Shown here piece by piece: positions 1 to 10,616 of a DNA stretch of 64,000 nt (position 1 is its first letter; every line of letters starts with the position of its first letter). Below the pieces are notes generated by a model, which saw nothing but the letters and a program-made list of their open reading frames with translations, did not search any database and had not been told where the DNA came from. Made by a program: the position numbers and the translations under genes. Source of the stretch: Rhodocollybia butyracea (taxonomy: Eukaryota; Basidiomycota; Agaricomycetes; Agaricales; Omphalotaceae); contig JADNRY010000010.1 in assembly GCA_015501585.1 (NCBI GenBank), positions 124,001 through 188,000 on the forward strand, read 5' to 3'.

Positions 1-179
1 CGATATAGATCTCCTCGTGACGACGTTCTCCAGAAAAAAATCAAGCCCATCCCATCCACGGTGATGCCCATATTCTGGGTTGTACATCCTGCAATACTCC
101 CAATATCCTGACCAAAACCCCACCGTCACCTAACCTTGGTAGCATTGGTAGTCGACGTCCCAGTCGTTCCATCCGCCAT
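1..179 (-). CDS. possible 5' end of an unidentified gene (partial)
   Basis: An ATG at 179 on the minus strand opens a short Ser/Thr-rich peptide (MADGTTGTSTTNATK) that runs into a GT donor. If the acceptor CCCAG near position 85 is used, the reading frame stays open in phase to the window edge. The ATG context is plausible, but the piece is too short to assign a family. The longer open frame up to 482 begins with GTG, so I do not treat it as a start. This could also be noncoding. Confidence 0.25.
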
Positions 180-1020
180 GAAGATATTAGATGGCAGGTT
201 CACTATGAAGGCTTCTGTGCAAAAGTGGAGCAATATATCGATCCAATGATACCTGTCGACAAACTTGGATAAAACAAGAATGGGTACAAGGGAAGAACGT
301 GGCGGAAAAGAAGTGTTGGTGGTAGGGAGCCGAGGGTTTCTGAACGGGGGTGTTTTAGAATTGGGATGCGATGTGGCTGGAGCTGCTGCCAGGGCGTCAG
401 ATTTATGCTGTTTCCGGGGAGACTCTAGGGCATTTTCTATATGTACTGAGTGATTGGGTCGGAGCGATTCGATACCAAACACCCCAAAAGGTTGAAATTT
501 CTGAAACGTTGAGCATTAGTTAAATATAATCTGAGAATTCTCGATGTAATAGTTGCGCACATACTGATACAGCATCAACTTGATCAGGACGTTCGCGGTA
601 GGAGCAGACTGGACGCCTACACGTAGCCTTCCTTTGTACATAGCGAGTGTCGATACGAAAACATAGGTGGCGGCTGCCTGGATCTCGAGTTGAATGTATA
701 TCAAGTATCTTCAATGTTCCGAGCGTGTGATCATAACTCTAGACTGAGACAGCTATTGTACTCGCAGTATTCGCAGTTAGATGGCACGTAGAAGTAGAAG
801 TAGAAGATGTAGAGGAACACGGTCCGGATTTTTCCTCCGAACCTGATGCCGTGCAAAAACCGGCACGTGTCCTTGAATTCAACTGTTCAAATTCCCTGTG
901 TACTTCACTGTATGGTTGTCGCTACCTGACACCCATATAGTACTCATACACCCGCGGCCAAATGTCGTTGTTCTGTTCAACAAGAAGCGCTTGCTAACTC
1001 CCGGGCAGTCACTCAATTTA
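180..1020. other. intergenic, no gene seen
   Basis: No convincing exon on either strand. The only local structure is a short AGAAGT microsatellite-like run near 787-811. Confidence 0.5.
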
Positions 1021-1543
1021 GGGCCTGTTCGGCAACACGAATCTGGATTTTGTTAGATTTTGCCAATGCGAGATTTTGAACATTTAATATAAACTGCTCG
1101 GATCAGCTGGCCGGTCACCATGACTTCAAGAATGACATAACTCTTGACATGATTACCTGTCATCGTACCCAATGTTCCGTCCATCGTCCCGCAAGTCGTA
1201 CCGACCACTCTCAACAATGCCACCCAGTGATCAACACCCTTTGGTCATCATCTATCAAATTTATTGTAATTATGTATGATTGGAAAAGCACTTATATTTC
1301 TCTGTATTGGCTAAGGAAATGAAAGCTAAAGTAAAAACTATATTTGAGAGCGGCGGGCATGTCTGAGCATTGAGCGGGGTGTTGAGGTCAATGGAAGAAA
1401 CGTATGGCAGCAAGCGCGTTTACACGGAGCGCTCAATCGGCCGATCTGACTGATACTTACAAATGTTTGATGGCTTTTTTATATAGTGGCAAATCCTGGC
1501 AAAATCCCAAACAAAATCCAGATTCGTGTTGCCAAACAGGCCC
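1021..1543. mobile_element. PIF/Harbinger-type MITE, 523 bp, TTA target duplication
   Basis: The left end (GGGCCTGTTCGGCAACACGA...) and the right end, read on the opposite strand (GGGCCTGTTTGGCAACACGA...), match over about 34 bp with one mismatch. They are flanked on both sides by TTA (1018-1020 and 1544-1546). A 3-bp TTA duplication and a GGGCCTGTTTGG-type terminus are the hallmarks of PIF/Harbinger elements. There is no ORF inside, so it is a non-autonomous MITE dependent on a transposase elsewhere in the genome. Confidence 0.88.
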
Positions 1544-1770
1544 TTAGATTTGATTTTTGTTACAGCACAACTTCCTGGCACAACCCACCGAATATATGCT
1601 CATTGTTCACAAAAGCTTAGTGTTGTTGTTTTTCCCACTTGAATTGACACATCCAAATTGATATTGATTTTCCGTTTCTTCCTCCAATAAAATTCATACA
1701 AGCTCGGGTTTACAAAAACAATCTCAGGTAACCAAATTCCAACAGCGAGGCCATGATATACCACCGAGCA

Positions 1771-2199
1771 CTAAGCACTGTCGTCAGGGATGGCGTCAAC
1801 GCATGGGTAGCCAATTAAGCCGTTTTCGCCATCTGTGCCAGGGGTCAGACTTCAGTAATGCATTTGCAATTCACAGTTATTCTTTGTGTTACTCACGAAA
1901 GTCCTTACAACAGAGGACTTCATCGCTACCAAAATTGCTATCAAAAATAATGAGAATCAACTTATCAAGCTTCAATGGATGCCCAAAAGTGAGGTAACTT
2001 ACCAGCTCTTGAAAGGAATCTTATAGTATGGCAAACAATTAAAGGCCGCTTTGATTCTCGGTGTAATCATGAGAGACTCGGGGCAACACAGTGGGTTGGA
2101 GGCGGTGTTATTACAGTGGTATCCCTTCGGAAGATCGGGGGTAGTAGCAACTGCAAGAGTTGCGAGGACGGTAGCCGCGGCAAAGGCGAGTTTGAATAT
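1771..2199 (-). CDS. hydrophobin-type secreted Cys-rich protein; expected start codon reads ATA
   Basis: Three exons on the minus strand (2199-2003, 1937-1897, 1832-1771) joined by GTAAGT/TAG and GTGAGT/CAG introns of 65 and 64 nt give a 99-residue product. A hydrophobic signal peptide (FKLAFAAATVLATLAVA) is followed by exactly eight cysteines in the hydrophobin order C-CC-C-C-CC-C, with spacings of about 8, 15, 10, 8 and 13. Hydrophobins are secreted and self-assemble at air-water interfaces on hyphae and fruit bodies. Both C-x8-CC spacings are wider than in most class I members, so it is a divergent member. The codon where ATG is expected is ATA (2199-2197). No in-frame ATG lies between the TATA box and the mature region. 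It is therefore a start-codon mutant, a non-AUG start, or a gene with an unseen upstream exon. Confidence 0.72.
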
Positions 2200-2257
2200 A
2201 GCGAGTGAGTAGTGCTGGCTGTTCGGATGAGGATCTTTCCCCAATTTTGGACGGGGG

Positions 2258-2263
2258 TTTATA
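2258..2263 (-). promoter_or_regulatory. TATA box of the hydrophobin-type gene
   Basis: TATAAA in the context GGTATAAACC on the minus strand lies about 60 bp upstream of the expected start at 2199. That spacing leaves room for transcription to begin about 30 bp downstream with a short leader. This supports 2199, not a start further upstream, as the intended translation start. Confidence 0.55.
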
Positions 2264-2704
2264 CCTTTGCAGGGCGCTCAGGAGATGTTTGTCCGCCGTT
2301 CAACTTTCTCCCCATTTTTGCTTTCCGTTATTTTTCCAGTAAATAGTATTCCTATTCGGATATCGTCAGTGTTAAGCGGTTTGGTAAATACTTGCCTCCG
2401 TGTCGTACATGGATTGAGGCATTGAGGTCAGCAGGAGGCCAGCGAGAGGTTTGGGATGGTTCGAGTAAGCTTACTCGGAGATTGAATAAGCAAGCTACAG
2501 ATTTCGGAAATGTTTTATCATTCAGCCCACAGTAGAAAGAGAATAGCGCACATAGCTGAATCCATTATCCAGTCCTGAAAGGTAGTACCGACACGATCTC
2601 TACAAAGGCTTTAGCTGGGCAGCCCTCGATAGCAGGTAATCTGAATTTGATGAAAGAATCATTGAATTCGCGATCAGAATATGTACTTGCAACCGCATAC
2701 AGAC

Positions 2705-2957
2705 TGTAACGCCTCCGCCTCTCCATAATCACCACTGACCGTATCCGGCGATACGGTCATCCTAGACACCGCCGATAGACCAAACGGTCTATCTTATCTT
2801 TCTATTTATTATTAATTATATAATAAATCTGTTACTATAAGTATCGTATGATTACTTAAGAGTCTAGTTAGTCTTTTACACCGTCGTACACACAATAGTA
2901 TCCTATTTGTTGTGTTCACCGGTGTTCTTAAGGACTTTGCCCATAGGGTGCATTATA
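2705..2957 (+). mobile_element. solo or relic LTR of a Ty3/gypsy element
   Basis: Starts TGTAACGCCTCC, exactly like the 3' LTR at 14562, and ends with a similar block (CATAGGGTGCATTATA versus CTAAGGGCGTTATA), giving the same length of about 253 bp. Overall the two are well diverged. It carries two strong hairpins: TGACCGTATC-CGGC-GATACGGTCA at 2736-2759 and GATAGACC-AAAC-GGTCTATC at 2774-2793. No primer-binding site, polypurine tract or target duplication is evident next to it, so it is probably a solo LTR or a remnant. Confidence 0.65.
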
Positions 2958-3720
2958 CTTTTTTGAACATCAAAAAATTACTATTGTGTGAATAACACAA
3001 AGCTATTAGTTTAACAAGCTAAAAACAGTTATACTACCAAGTATAACAACCACTATTCCAACTCACATCACAAGCTATACAAAACCTGCTCCATTTTCCA
3101 TCCCGCTATATCATTTGCTGTCTCAATGACCTCTCGAAATCACTCAGAGAAGTCATATCGGAGCATGCGCGATTGCGCACCTTCCATTCGTGGTGACATG
3201 TCACCACACTCAATCTATTCAGTCGCATCAGCGACTCATTCCGTACGTGTGTCTGAAGGACGGCACTACATCTGGAAAAACACCCCTTTGCCAAGGATGA
3301 TTCACATCTTCCTGAGGAGCTACCAGGTGGTCCCAATGACCTGGAAGCTCTAGATTTCATAGGCTGCCAGGGGACGAGCTATAATTCCCTCAGTTTCTAG
3401 GCAACAAAGGAGACCCAGGAGAGTACTTTTAGGCTATCCTCAAGATGTCCCTCAAGTAGCTTTTGTAAGCTTCAGGTGTGGCTAAAGAACAGTCAAGGAG
3501 CCTGGAGGATAATTAGAATACCTCTGAGATATCTCTTGAGAGGACAATACCTATCAGAGGTTACAGAGAAACATCCTTTGATTATTACAAAGGTTCCATG
3601 TAGAGCTTTCAAAATGACTTCGGAAAATTCTTAATACTCTGTGAGCAGTTGAGGTTTGTGAAGAAGAAACTGACTTGCCTCCTGTCCTGCCCAGGAAGCA
3701 TCCCTAATGCCTCTGTGAAT
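2958..3720. other. no gene seen; decayed repeat-like sequence
   Basis: Short open frames here overlap on both strands and have no splice or family signals. The second half contains phrases (ctcaagatg, tcttgagagg, cctcagata) that recur in the repeat following it. Confidence 0.4.
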
Positions 3721-4000
3721 CCCTCAGATATATCTTCAAATAGCTATGGCTGCACTTGAACTTTCCTACAGTACTGTCCAGAACATCCCAGGAATGTCTC
3801 AGGATGTTCTTAGGCTGTCCCAGGGATGCCCTGGGCTGTCCTGGCTGTCCCAGGAATGCCCTGGGCTGTCCCAGGAATGTCTCAGGATGTTCCTAGGCTG
3901 TCCCAGGGATGTTGTGGTCTGCCTTCAGGCTGTCATGGAACGTCTCTTCAAACCCCAGACATACCTCAGAACAGCTATGGCTGAGCCCTGACTTTCAAAC
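3721..4000. repeat. nested minisatellite, units built on CCCAGGAATG / TCAGGATGTTC
   Basis: The phrase CCCAGGAATGTCTCAGGATG followed by TTC(T/C)TAGGCTGTCCCAGGGATG occurs twice (about 3790 and 3872), separated by short copies of CCCAGGAATGCCCTGGGCTGT. The block is flanked by related copies of a longer unit (CTCAGATATATC...AGCTATGGCTG near 3722 and ACCTCAGAACAGCTATGGCTG near 3964). The open frame across it has no family signal. Confidence 0.6.
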
Positions 4001-5103
4001 AATGACCCAAGGAAGCTCAACAGAGCTGCTGGCAGTTTTAAATTTAGTTCTGAAATCATTTTTGCTTTCCTGAAATAAGCGACAGCGGGATTATTCCTGT
4101 ACTCAAATAATATTTGATAGGACAATATATATACAGCAGAATGAGCAAATGCAGATATGAAAGGCGAATAAAGCAAATGATGAATGGAGCAGACAGTGAA
4201 TGAAGCGAAAGGAAGATGCAAAGAGTAGCAAAAAATGACTGAATATTTTGTGTCACCGACCTCATTGCTTCCAGCCATTGTCTTGGATCTTAGATTTCTC
4301 TGCACCCCAGTGTTCCCGGCGCTTTTTGCTCCTCTGGTGTTTTTTCCCCCTTTGGGTTTCTTCCCTCCCACGTCTTGTTCTTCCACCTTGCCAGAATTCC
4401 TGCTTGTGCTCGGGGATTGTATATTTCCCTCCTTTCCATCCGCATTGTTGTCACTGTCAAGCTCTATCACGTCTTCTAAATCCGTTATCCCCATCTTGCT
4501 CCCGATTTCCTTCCTAACGTCCAGTTTTGGGCTATTGTCTGGGCGGTGATCTGATCCCTCCGCTTTCGACTCGATGCTGAAAGCTCCACCTTCCTCCGCC
4601 CCGACAATGGGCACCTTGGGAGTTCCTGTGTCTTCACTGTCAAACACCGCACCAAACCCTTGTCTCCAGCATTGGACCTGCGGCTGCCACTGTCACCGGG
4701 CCCCTTACTATTGCGGTTGGACCCTTCGTCGAACCCTCACCCTCATGGCTGGACTTTCCATCCGAGTCCTCGTGTTTGAGCTTGGAGCCCTCGTTGTCGT
4801 TGTTGTTTCCGCTGCCGTTGCCGTTGTCGCTGTTGTCGCCATTGTTGTCGCTGTTGTCGCCATTGTTGTCGCCGTTGCTGTTGTCTTCGCTGTTGTCTTC
4901 GCCGTCACCGTTGTCGTTGCCGTTGCCGTTGTCGTTGCCGTTGCCGTTGTCATCGCCGTCACCGTTGTCGTTGCCGTGTTCGCCGTTGTTGTTGTTGTCG
5001 CCGCCGGACGCATGGTCAAAGGCCTCACTGTCTCGGTTGGGCGCTTCATCGGACTCACCACCCTCACTGTCACGGTTAGACTCTGCGTCAGACCTCTCGC
5101 CAT
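3990..5103 (-). pseudogene. low-complexity N/G/D-rich protein region, frame broken
   Basis: On the minus strand three hydrophilic, acidic reading frames follow each other: an Asn/Gly/Asp-rich stretch (about 5100-4740), then a Ser/Gly/Arg stretch in a second frame (about 4735-4670), then a Lys/Glu/Ser-rich frame starting FDSEDTGTPKVPIVG (about 4644) that runs to about 4250. The composition is similar in all three, which suggests one gene interrupted by two small indels or unseen introns. The GAC/AAC/GGC run itself is a trinucleotide-rich low-complexity tract. I recognise no domain. Confidence 0.3.
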
Positions 5104-6204
5104 TGCTTGAGTTTACCACGCTCCTCCTCTTGGGATCTGGTTCCCCTTCTGCTTCTCCTCCCCTTCTTGCTCTTAGCCGCCTTCCTCAAGTTCTCCTCCG
5201 TTTCGCTCATCATCTTCCCTGCCATCTTCACCTCTTTCGTCGCCTTTAGCTTTATCACATTCTTGTTCTCTGCCTTCTTCGACGCTATTTGGGTATTTAC
5301 GTGTAGGTATGCGAAAGGTGCTATAAAACAACCTAACAAAAACACTACCGCACCTAACCAGACTATGGATATGTAAGGGAGCGAGGGCGGGTTGTCAGAG
5401 ATTCCCGAGGGAAAGTCTTGTAATATCGGATGTATGCACGCAGTTGCTCCAGGTGCAAGACCGTTGCGTTAACATGGGTAACTAAGCTTGGACAACTCTT
5501 AGAACTGAGTCGAGGGAAGCCCAGCTGGGTGTACATATGTACGAGGGAACGTCGGGATGTCCGAATCAATATAACCAAACCAAAACCAATAATGTGTATG
5601 TGTCCAAAACCAAATAATCGAAACCAAAACCAATACAACGAAACTAAGATTCTCCTAGGCAAACTCTGGCTCTAGCTAGAATAGTAATCTCGAGGTTTGT
5701 CAACAACCCTAGGCAAACTCTGGCACTAGCTGCTGTGACGCCGTAAAGTCCTCGACCAAACTCTGGGCCAAGCTACGATATTGTGAGTGAACTTAATCAC
5801 TAGGAACTCGTACCACAATCTTAGTGGCTCGCCTAACTTCACAGGGAAGTCGACTAAGGAACCCTCACTCTGGAGCCGAATAATTCCTTACTAGAAACCG
5901 TCCCTCTAAGGAAGCAACTAGATTTAAGGTTGATCTGGAGTTCGAGGGAACTCACACGCTCAAGACTCGATCAGATTCTCAAGTGGGCCAAAGGAAGTTT
6001 GTGAAATTCTATTACAGGCCAAATTCCGCCGAGCAAGTAATATGACAGTAAATCAAACTCCTTGAAGAAACTATCAGTCACTCCGCGGTAAAGCGTTGAG
6101 ACTGGCTAACAACTTCGTGAAGCAACTAACACTTCTCCGCGGGAACACGTAGGGAGGTGACCAGCTACTTACTAGGTGAAGAAACTAACAACCAACTCGT
6201 AGTT
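5104..6204. other. no gene seen; repeat-derived sequence
   Basis: Contains three spaced copies of a motif AGGCAAACTCTGGCNCTAGCT (5657-5677, 5711-5731 and a weaker one at 5755-5775) and an (ACC/AAAC)-rich stretch near 5565-5645. No coding frame of convincing quality. It resembles a retroelement leader, but I could not define ends. Confidence 0.35.
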
Positions 6205-6343
6205 AAGTAGAGAAGCGTCACGCTACTAGTCCCGAGGACGTTCTACGGAGCTCACTTCCTAACATACAAATCGAGGGAAAGATCCTCTGAGGTGAAGGAA
6301 CACAACCAATCTCGTACAGGGGAGGTGGCAAGTAACTTCGTGA
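6205..6343. repeat. direct repeat, copy 1 of 2
   Basis: Shares CGTCACGCTACTAGTCCCGA at its left side and a longer block beginning GAGGTGAAGGAACACAACCA at its right side with 6371-6509. The middle is less similar. The repeat period is about 166 bp. Confidence 0.7.
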
Positions 6344-6370
6344 AGTTTATTACTTTCTAAAGATAACCAA

Positions 6371-6509
6371 GTCAGGAGGCGTCACGCTACTAGTCCCGAG
6401 GGGACGTTCTACGGAGCACTGGTCTTAGCAGTCAAGTCGAGGGCAAGAAACTTTGAGGTGAAGGAACACAACCAATCTCGTACAGGGGAGGTGGCAAGTA
6501 ACTTGTCTT
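6371..6509. repeat. direct repeat, copy 2 of 2
   Basis: Second copy of the 6205-6343 unit, with the same left and right conserved blocks. It indicates local duplication in what is probably retroelement-derived noncoding DNA. Confidence 0.7.
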
Positions 6510-7244
6510 ATTGAATAAATATGTCTGGCTTATATACTGAGTAGAGAGAGTTTAATACGAAAAATAGATGAAACAGATATGGAGAGAGACGGAAAGAGAG
6601 TGGAACAGAGGAATCTGGCTCGGAAAGGAAACTCCGGCCTATATATGGTACACACGATAAAGAAATAGTCCATTCTTGGGTATATATCAGAGGTAAAATA
6701 TGATTTCGTGAGGATTAACATAGTTTTTTAGAGTGTTTTGATCCGAGCGAGGTTTCTCCGATTACTCCACGATTCTCCGGGGTCAGGAGTACCTTTACGC
6801 TTCATGATCACTCGCCGCCCGGTTTCCCTTGGGTGAGTTTCATTCTATTCCTCGGATAGTTCTGTCCATCCTGAGTGTGATTAACATTCTCTCGAGAAGG
6901 CCTGTTATCTAGCTTTCCAACAACACCACTTATGATAATCTCGAGCAACTGCGCTGAGTATGTACAAGTGATTCCCGATAGTCGGCTTTAACGGATAAGA
7001 CCTCCCGTGTATGATTTCTAAGATCAAATGTTTCGATTTGCCAAGGCTAACCCGGCGCGTAGCTTTCTGTAGGACCGCTAAGCATGTTTCTACCGTCCTC
7101 ACGGTCGCGACCGGTGCCGCGAATAGATCTTTACGGTTTCCTCGGGATCGTTCTGGTCCATTGTTACGGACTGTAAAGTCCACATCTTAACATAGCTCGT
7201 TGGGGGTCTTAGTGCGAGGGATGCCTTCCCTCATAATTGAGGCA
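6510..7244. other. no gene seen
   Basis: A 92-codon open frame on the minus strand (7183-6905) has no family signal or splice context. The sequence stops at the left edge of the large palindrome. Confidence 0.4.
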
Positions 7245-10200
7245 ATGTGGAGCCCATAATGCAATGTAAGATGGATGTGGCCACATCCTGCATTGCAATT
7301 TAAGATGGTTCTGTCCGCTGCGGCAAATGTGCCTGCATTGCAATGTGGTATATGTCACAGCCTGGCCTTTGAAAAATTACTGAATTAGGGAATTTTTCGC
7401 TGTGTGTAACATGAAGCTTGCATCTGCATGTCACATCACAACTGTTTTAGCCAGATTTAGAAATATAACAGTTGGCCATATTAAGCTATGGCTAAAGCGG
7501 CGGCGCGGGTACACATTTGATGGGGTCATGTGACTCGCCGATTGCAGGTTTAGATAGCTTCGTTAAAATAGGCAATTTACGAGCCTAATTGGGATGTTTC
7601 TGTATGGGTAGCTAGCCCAAAAAAGGCTATGGATAGTGTATTAATATTTTAGCACTGTACCTCGATGGATGGGGCACCGTAATGGGTTGGATTGAATGAA
7701 AAGATTTAGATTACCTTTGGTCAAAGCTGTACATCACTGCCTAATTGGGAATGCCAGCAAAGCGGCCTAAAAGCCTGCTTGTACAGCAGATATCCTTGCT
7801 AATGGGGATGTACATAGTGTCTTTAGATATATCAGAGGTCCCTGAAGCGAAATCACAGCCAGAGCGGTGGTCAAAGCTGTTTTATTACCATATTTAGAAT
7901 TCCAGCAAAGCGGCCTAAAAGCTTGTTTATGCATGGGTATTCTACCTAATAGCAGTCTACACAGTGTTTATAGATGCACAGTAGGTACCTAGAGCGAAAT
8001 TGAAGCTGGTATGTGGTGTAATAGTGGCCCTGCTTCGAGGTCTGGGACTGTGGCTGTGCTTTAAAAAATCGAAGTAAAGGTAGGGATGTTTGATATACTA
8101 GTGGTACAGGCATGATTTCTACATAGTATATATATACCTGAAGCGAAATTAGAGCATTCTGTGGAGAGAATAAGCTGTAATTGCCAGCTCTAGGCCGGAG
8201 GAGGTCAAAGCTGTATGTCCAAATAGGGAAATATATGATTACATACAGGTGGTGTTGAGTCGAAGTTGGGCTCAGTAATGGCATGGCCTCTCAAGGTCTG
8301 AGGTTTGGAATACATATCTGAGTAGTGTAGTATACTAGCTACGCCCTCCAGGTGTTATATTTCCCAATATGTGGGCAGGAGGATGTACATGGAGTGATCA
8401 ATGGTGAGTAACCATCAAAATTCGCATTTTTGAGGAATTAAATACTAATAATGAGTGCCTAAGCGCAGGTAGCACCTCAAAGCTTGGTAGGTAGACTGTA
8501 CTACATGGTATACACTCGATCCGTGTCCAAGAACCACTAATATGGCACCAGAGGCGATGGTATGTACTGATCTTTATAGATTTTGCCTGAAAACTCGATT
8601 TTTTGAGGAATTAGCATAGAATATTGGGGCCTTGAGAGTAGCCAAGAGGCTAAAACGTCGTATATAGACTGTACTACATAGTACTAGACGTCGCCATATG
8701 CAAAAACGATTTATAAAGCACCTGAAGCGATGGTATTTCCTGATCTGTATGGATTCTGCCAAAAAATGCGATTTTCAGGAAATAAAACAGGCATAGAGTG
8801 TGCTACAAGTCTCAGATCAAACCAAAAACTTGGGAAACATGTCTTCGAATCCAATTCAACGATTACCAGGTGTTATATCTACATCTGGGTACCTCCATGG
8901 AACGATACTGTGCTAAGTGCACACTAGGATATCTCTACTTGGCTCAAAGTTCAGATCGTGACATTGAGATGTATATACTGAAACCTTTTAATCTGGCGGG
9001 CGTATATATGACTCGAATACATGATTCTCAAAGTTTGAGCATAGTCTGAGGTCCATAGCATACTCTATTCATGTTTTATGTCCTGAAAATCGCATTTTTT
9101 GGCAGAATCCATACAGATCAGGGAATACCATCGCTTCAGGTGCTCTATAAATCGTTTTTGCATATGGCGACGTCTAGTACTATGTAGTACAGTCTATATA
9201 AGACATTTTAGCCTCTTGGCTACTCTCAAGGCCCCAATATTCTATGCTAATTCCTCAAAAAATCGAGTTTTCAGGCAAAATCTATAAAGATCAGTACATA
9301 CCATCGCCTCTGGTGCCATATTAGTGGTTCTTGGACACGGATCGAGTGTATACTATGTAGTACAGTCTACCTACCAAGCTTTGAGGTGCTACCTGCGCTT
9401 AGGCACTCATTACTAGTATTTAATTCCTCAAAAATGCGAATTTTGATGGTTACTCACCATTGATCACTCCATGTACATCCTCCTGCCCACATATTGGGAA
9501 ATATAACACCTGGAGGGCGTAGCTAGTATACTACACTACCCAGATATGTATTCCGAACCTCAGACCTTGAGAGGCCATGCCATTACTGAGCCCAACTTCG
9601 ACTCAACACCACCTGTATGTAATGATATATTTCCCTATTTGGACATACAGCTTTGACCTCCTCCGGCCTAGAGCTGGCAATTACAGCTTATTCTCTCCAC
9701 AGAATGCTCTAATTTTGCTTCAGGTATATATATACTATGTAGAAATCATGCCTGTACCACTAGTATATCAAACATCCCTACCTTTACTTCGATTTTTCAA
9801 AGCACAGCCACAGTCCCAAACCTCGAAGCAGGGCCACTATTACACCACATACCAGCTTTAATTTCGCTCTAGGTACCTACTGTGCATCTATAAACACTGT
9901 GTAGACTGCTATTAGGTAGAATACCCATGCATAAACAAGCTTTTAGGCTGCTTTGCTGGCATTCTAAATATGGTAATAAAACAGCTTTGACCGCCGCTCT
10001 GGCTGTGATTTCGCTTCAGGGACCTCTGATATATCTAAAGACACTATGTACATCCCCATTAGCAAGGATATCTGCTGTACAAGCAGGCTTTTAGGCCGCT
10101 TTGCTGGCATTCCCAATTAGGCAGTGATGTACAGCTTTGACTGAAGGTAATCTAAATCTTTTCATTCAATCCAACCCATTACGGTGCCCCATCCATCGAG

Positions 10201-10616
10201 GTACAGCGCTAAAATATTAATACACTATCTATAGCCTTTTTTGGGCTAGCTACCCATACAGAAACATCCCAATTAGGCTCGTAAATTGCCTATTTTAACG
10301 AAGCTATCTAAACCTGCAATCGGCGAGTCACATGACCCCATCAAATGTGTACCCGCACCGCCGCTTTAGCCATAGCTTAATATGGCCAACTGTTATATTT
10401 CTAAATTTGGCTAAAACAGTTGTGATGTGACATGCAGATGCAAGCTTCATGTTACACACAGCAAAAAATTCCCTAATTCAGTAATTTTTCAAAGGCCAGG
10501 CTGTGACATATACCACATTGCAATGCAGGCACATTTGCCGCAGCAGACAGAACCATCTTAAATTGCAATGCAGGATGTGGCCACATCCATCTTACATTGC
10601 AATATGGGAACCACAT
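7245..10616. repeat. 3.4-kb near-perfect palindrome with two 1.6-kb arms
   Basis: The left arm (7245 to about 8890) is the reverse complement of the right arm (about 8975 to 10616). Identity is about 97-98% in the outer 1.5 kb and decays toward an unpaired centre near 8890-8975. The outer ends are ATGTGG(A/T)(G/T)CCCATA on either side, and no target duplication is obvious. Each arm is itself made of degenerate tandem units of about 150-170 bp that carry GGTCAAAGCTGT, TACATAGT and CCTGAAGCGA(A/T). Mirrored open frames exist (8284-7946 minus against 9577-9861 plus; 8762-8574 minus against 9099-9287 plus) but they have no family signal. It is a foldback-like element or an inverted duplication. 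Confidence 0.93.

Noticed and set aside
1999..2244. 81-residue frame taken from its first codon as the hydrophobin start
   Set aside because: The first codon is TTG, not ATG, and lies too close to the TATA box. Splice donors also show that the frame is only exon 1.
5733..7195. A single large LTR bounded by TGTGACGCC and TTAACA
   Set aside because: The ends do not form a good inverted pair and no 5-bp target duplication is present.
8574..9861. Mirrored open frames inside the palindrome as real genes
   Set aside because: They contain no domain, start in repeat units and are explained by the inverted duplication.
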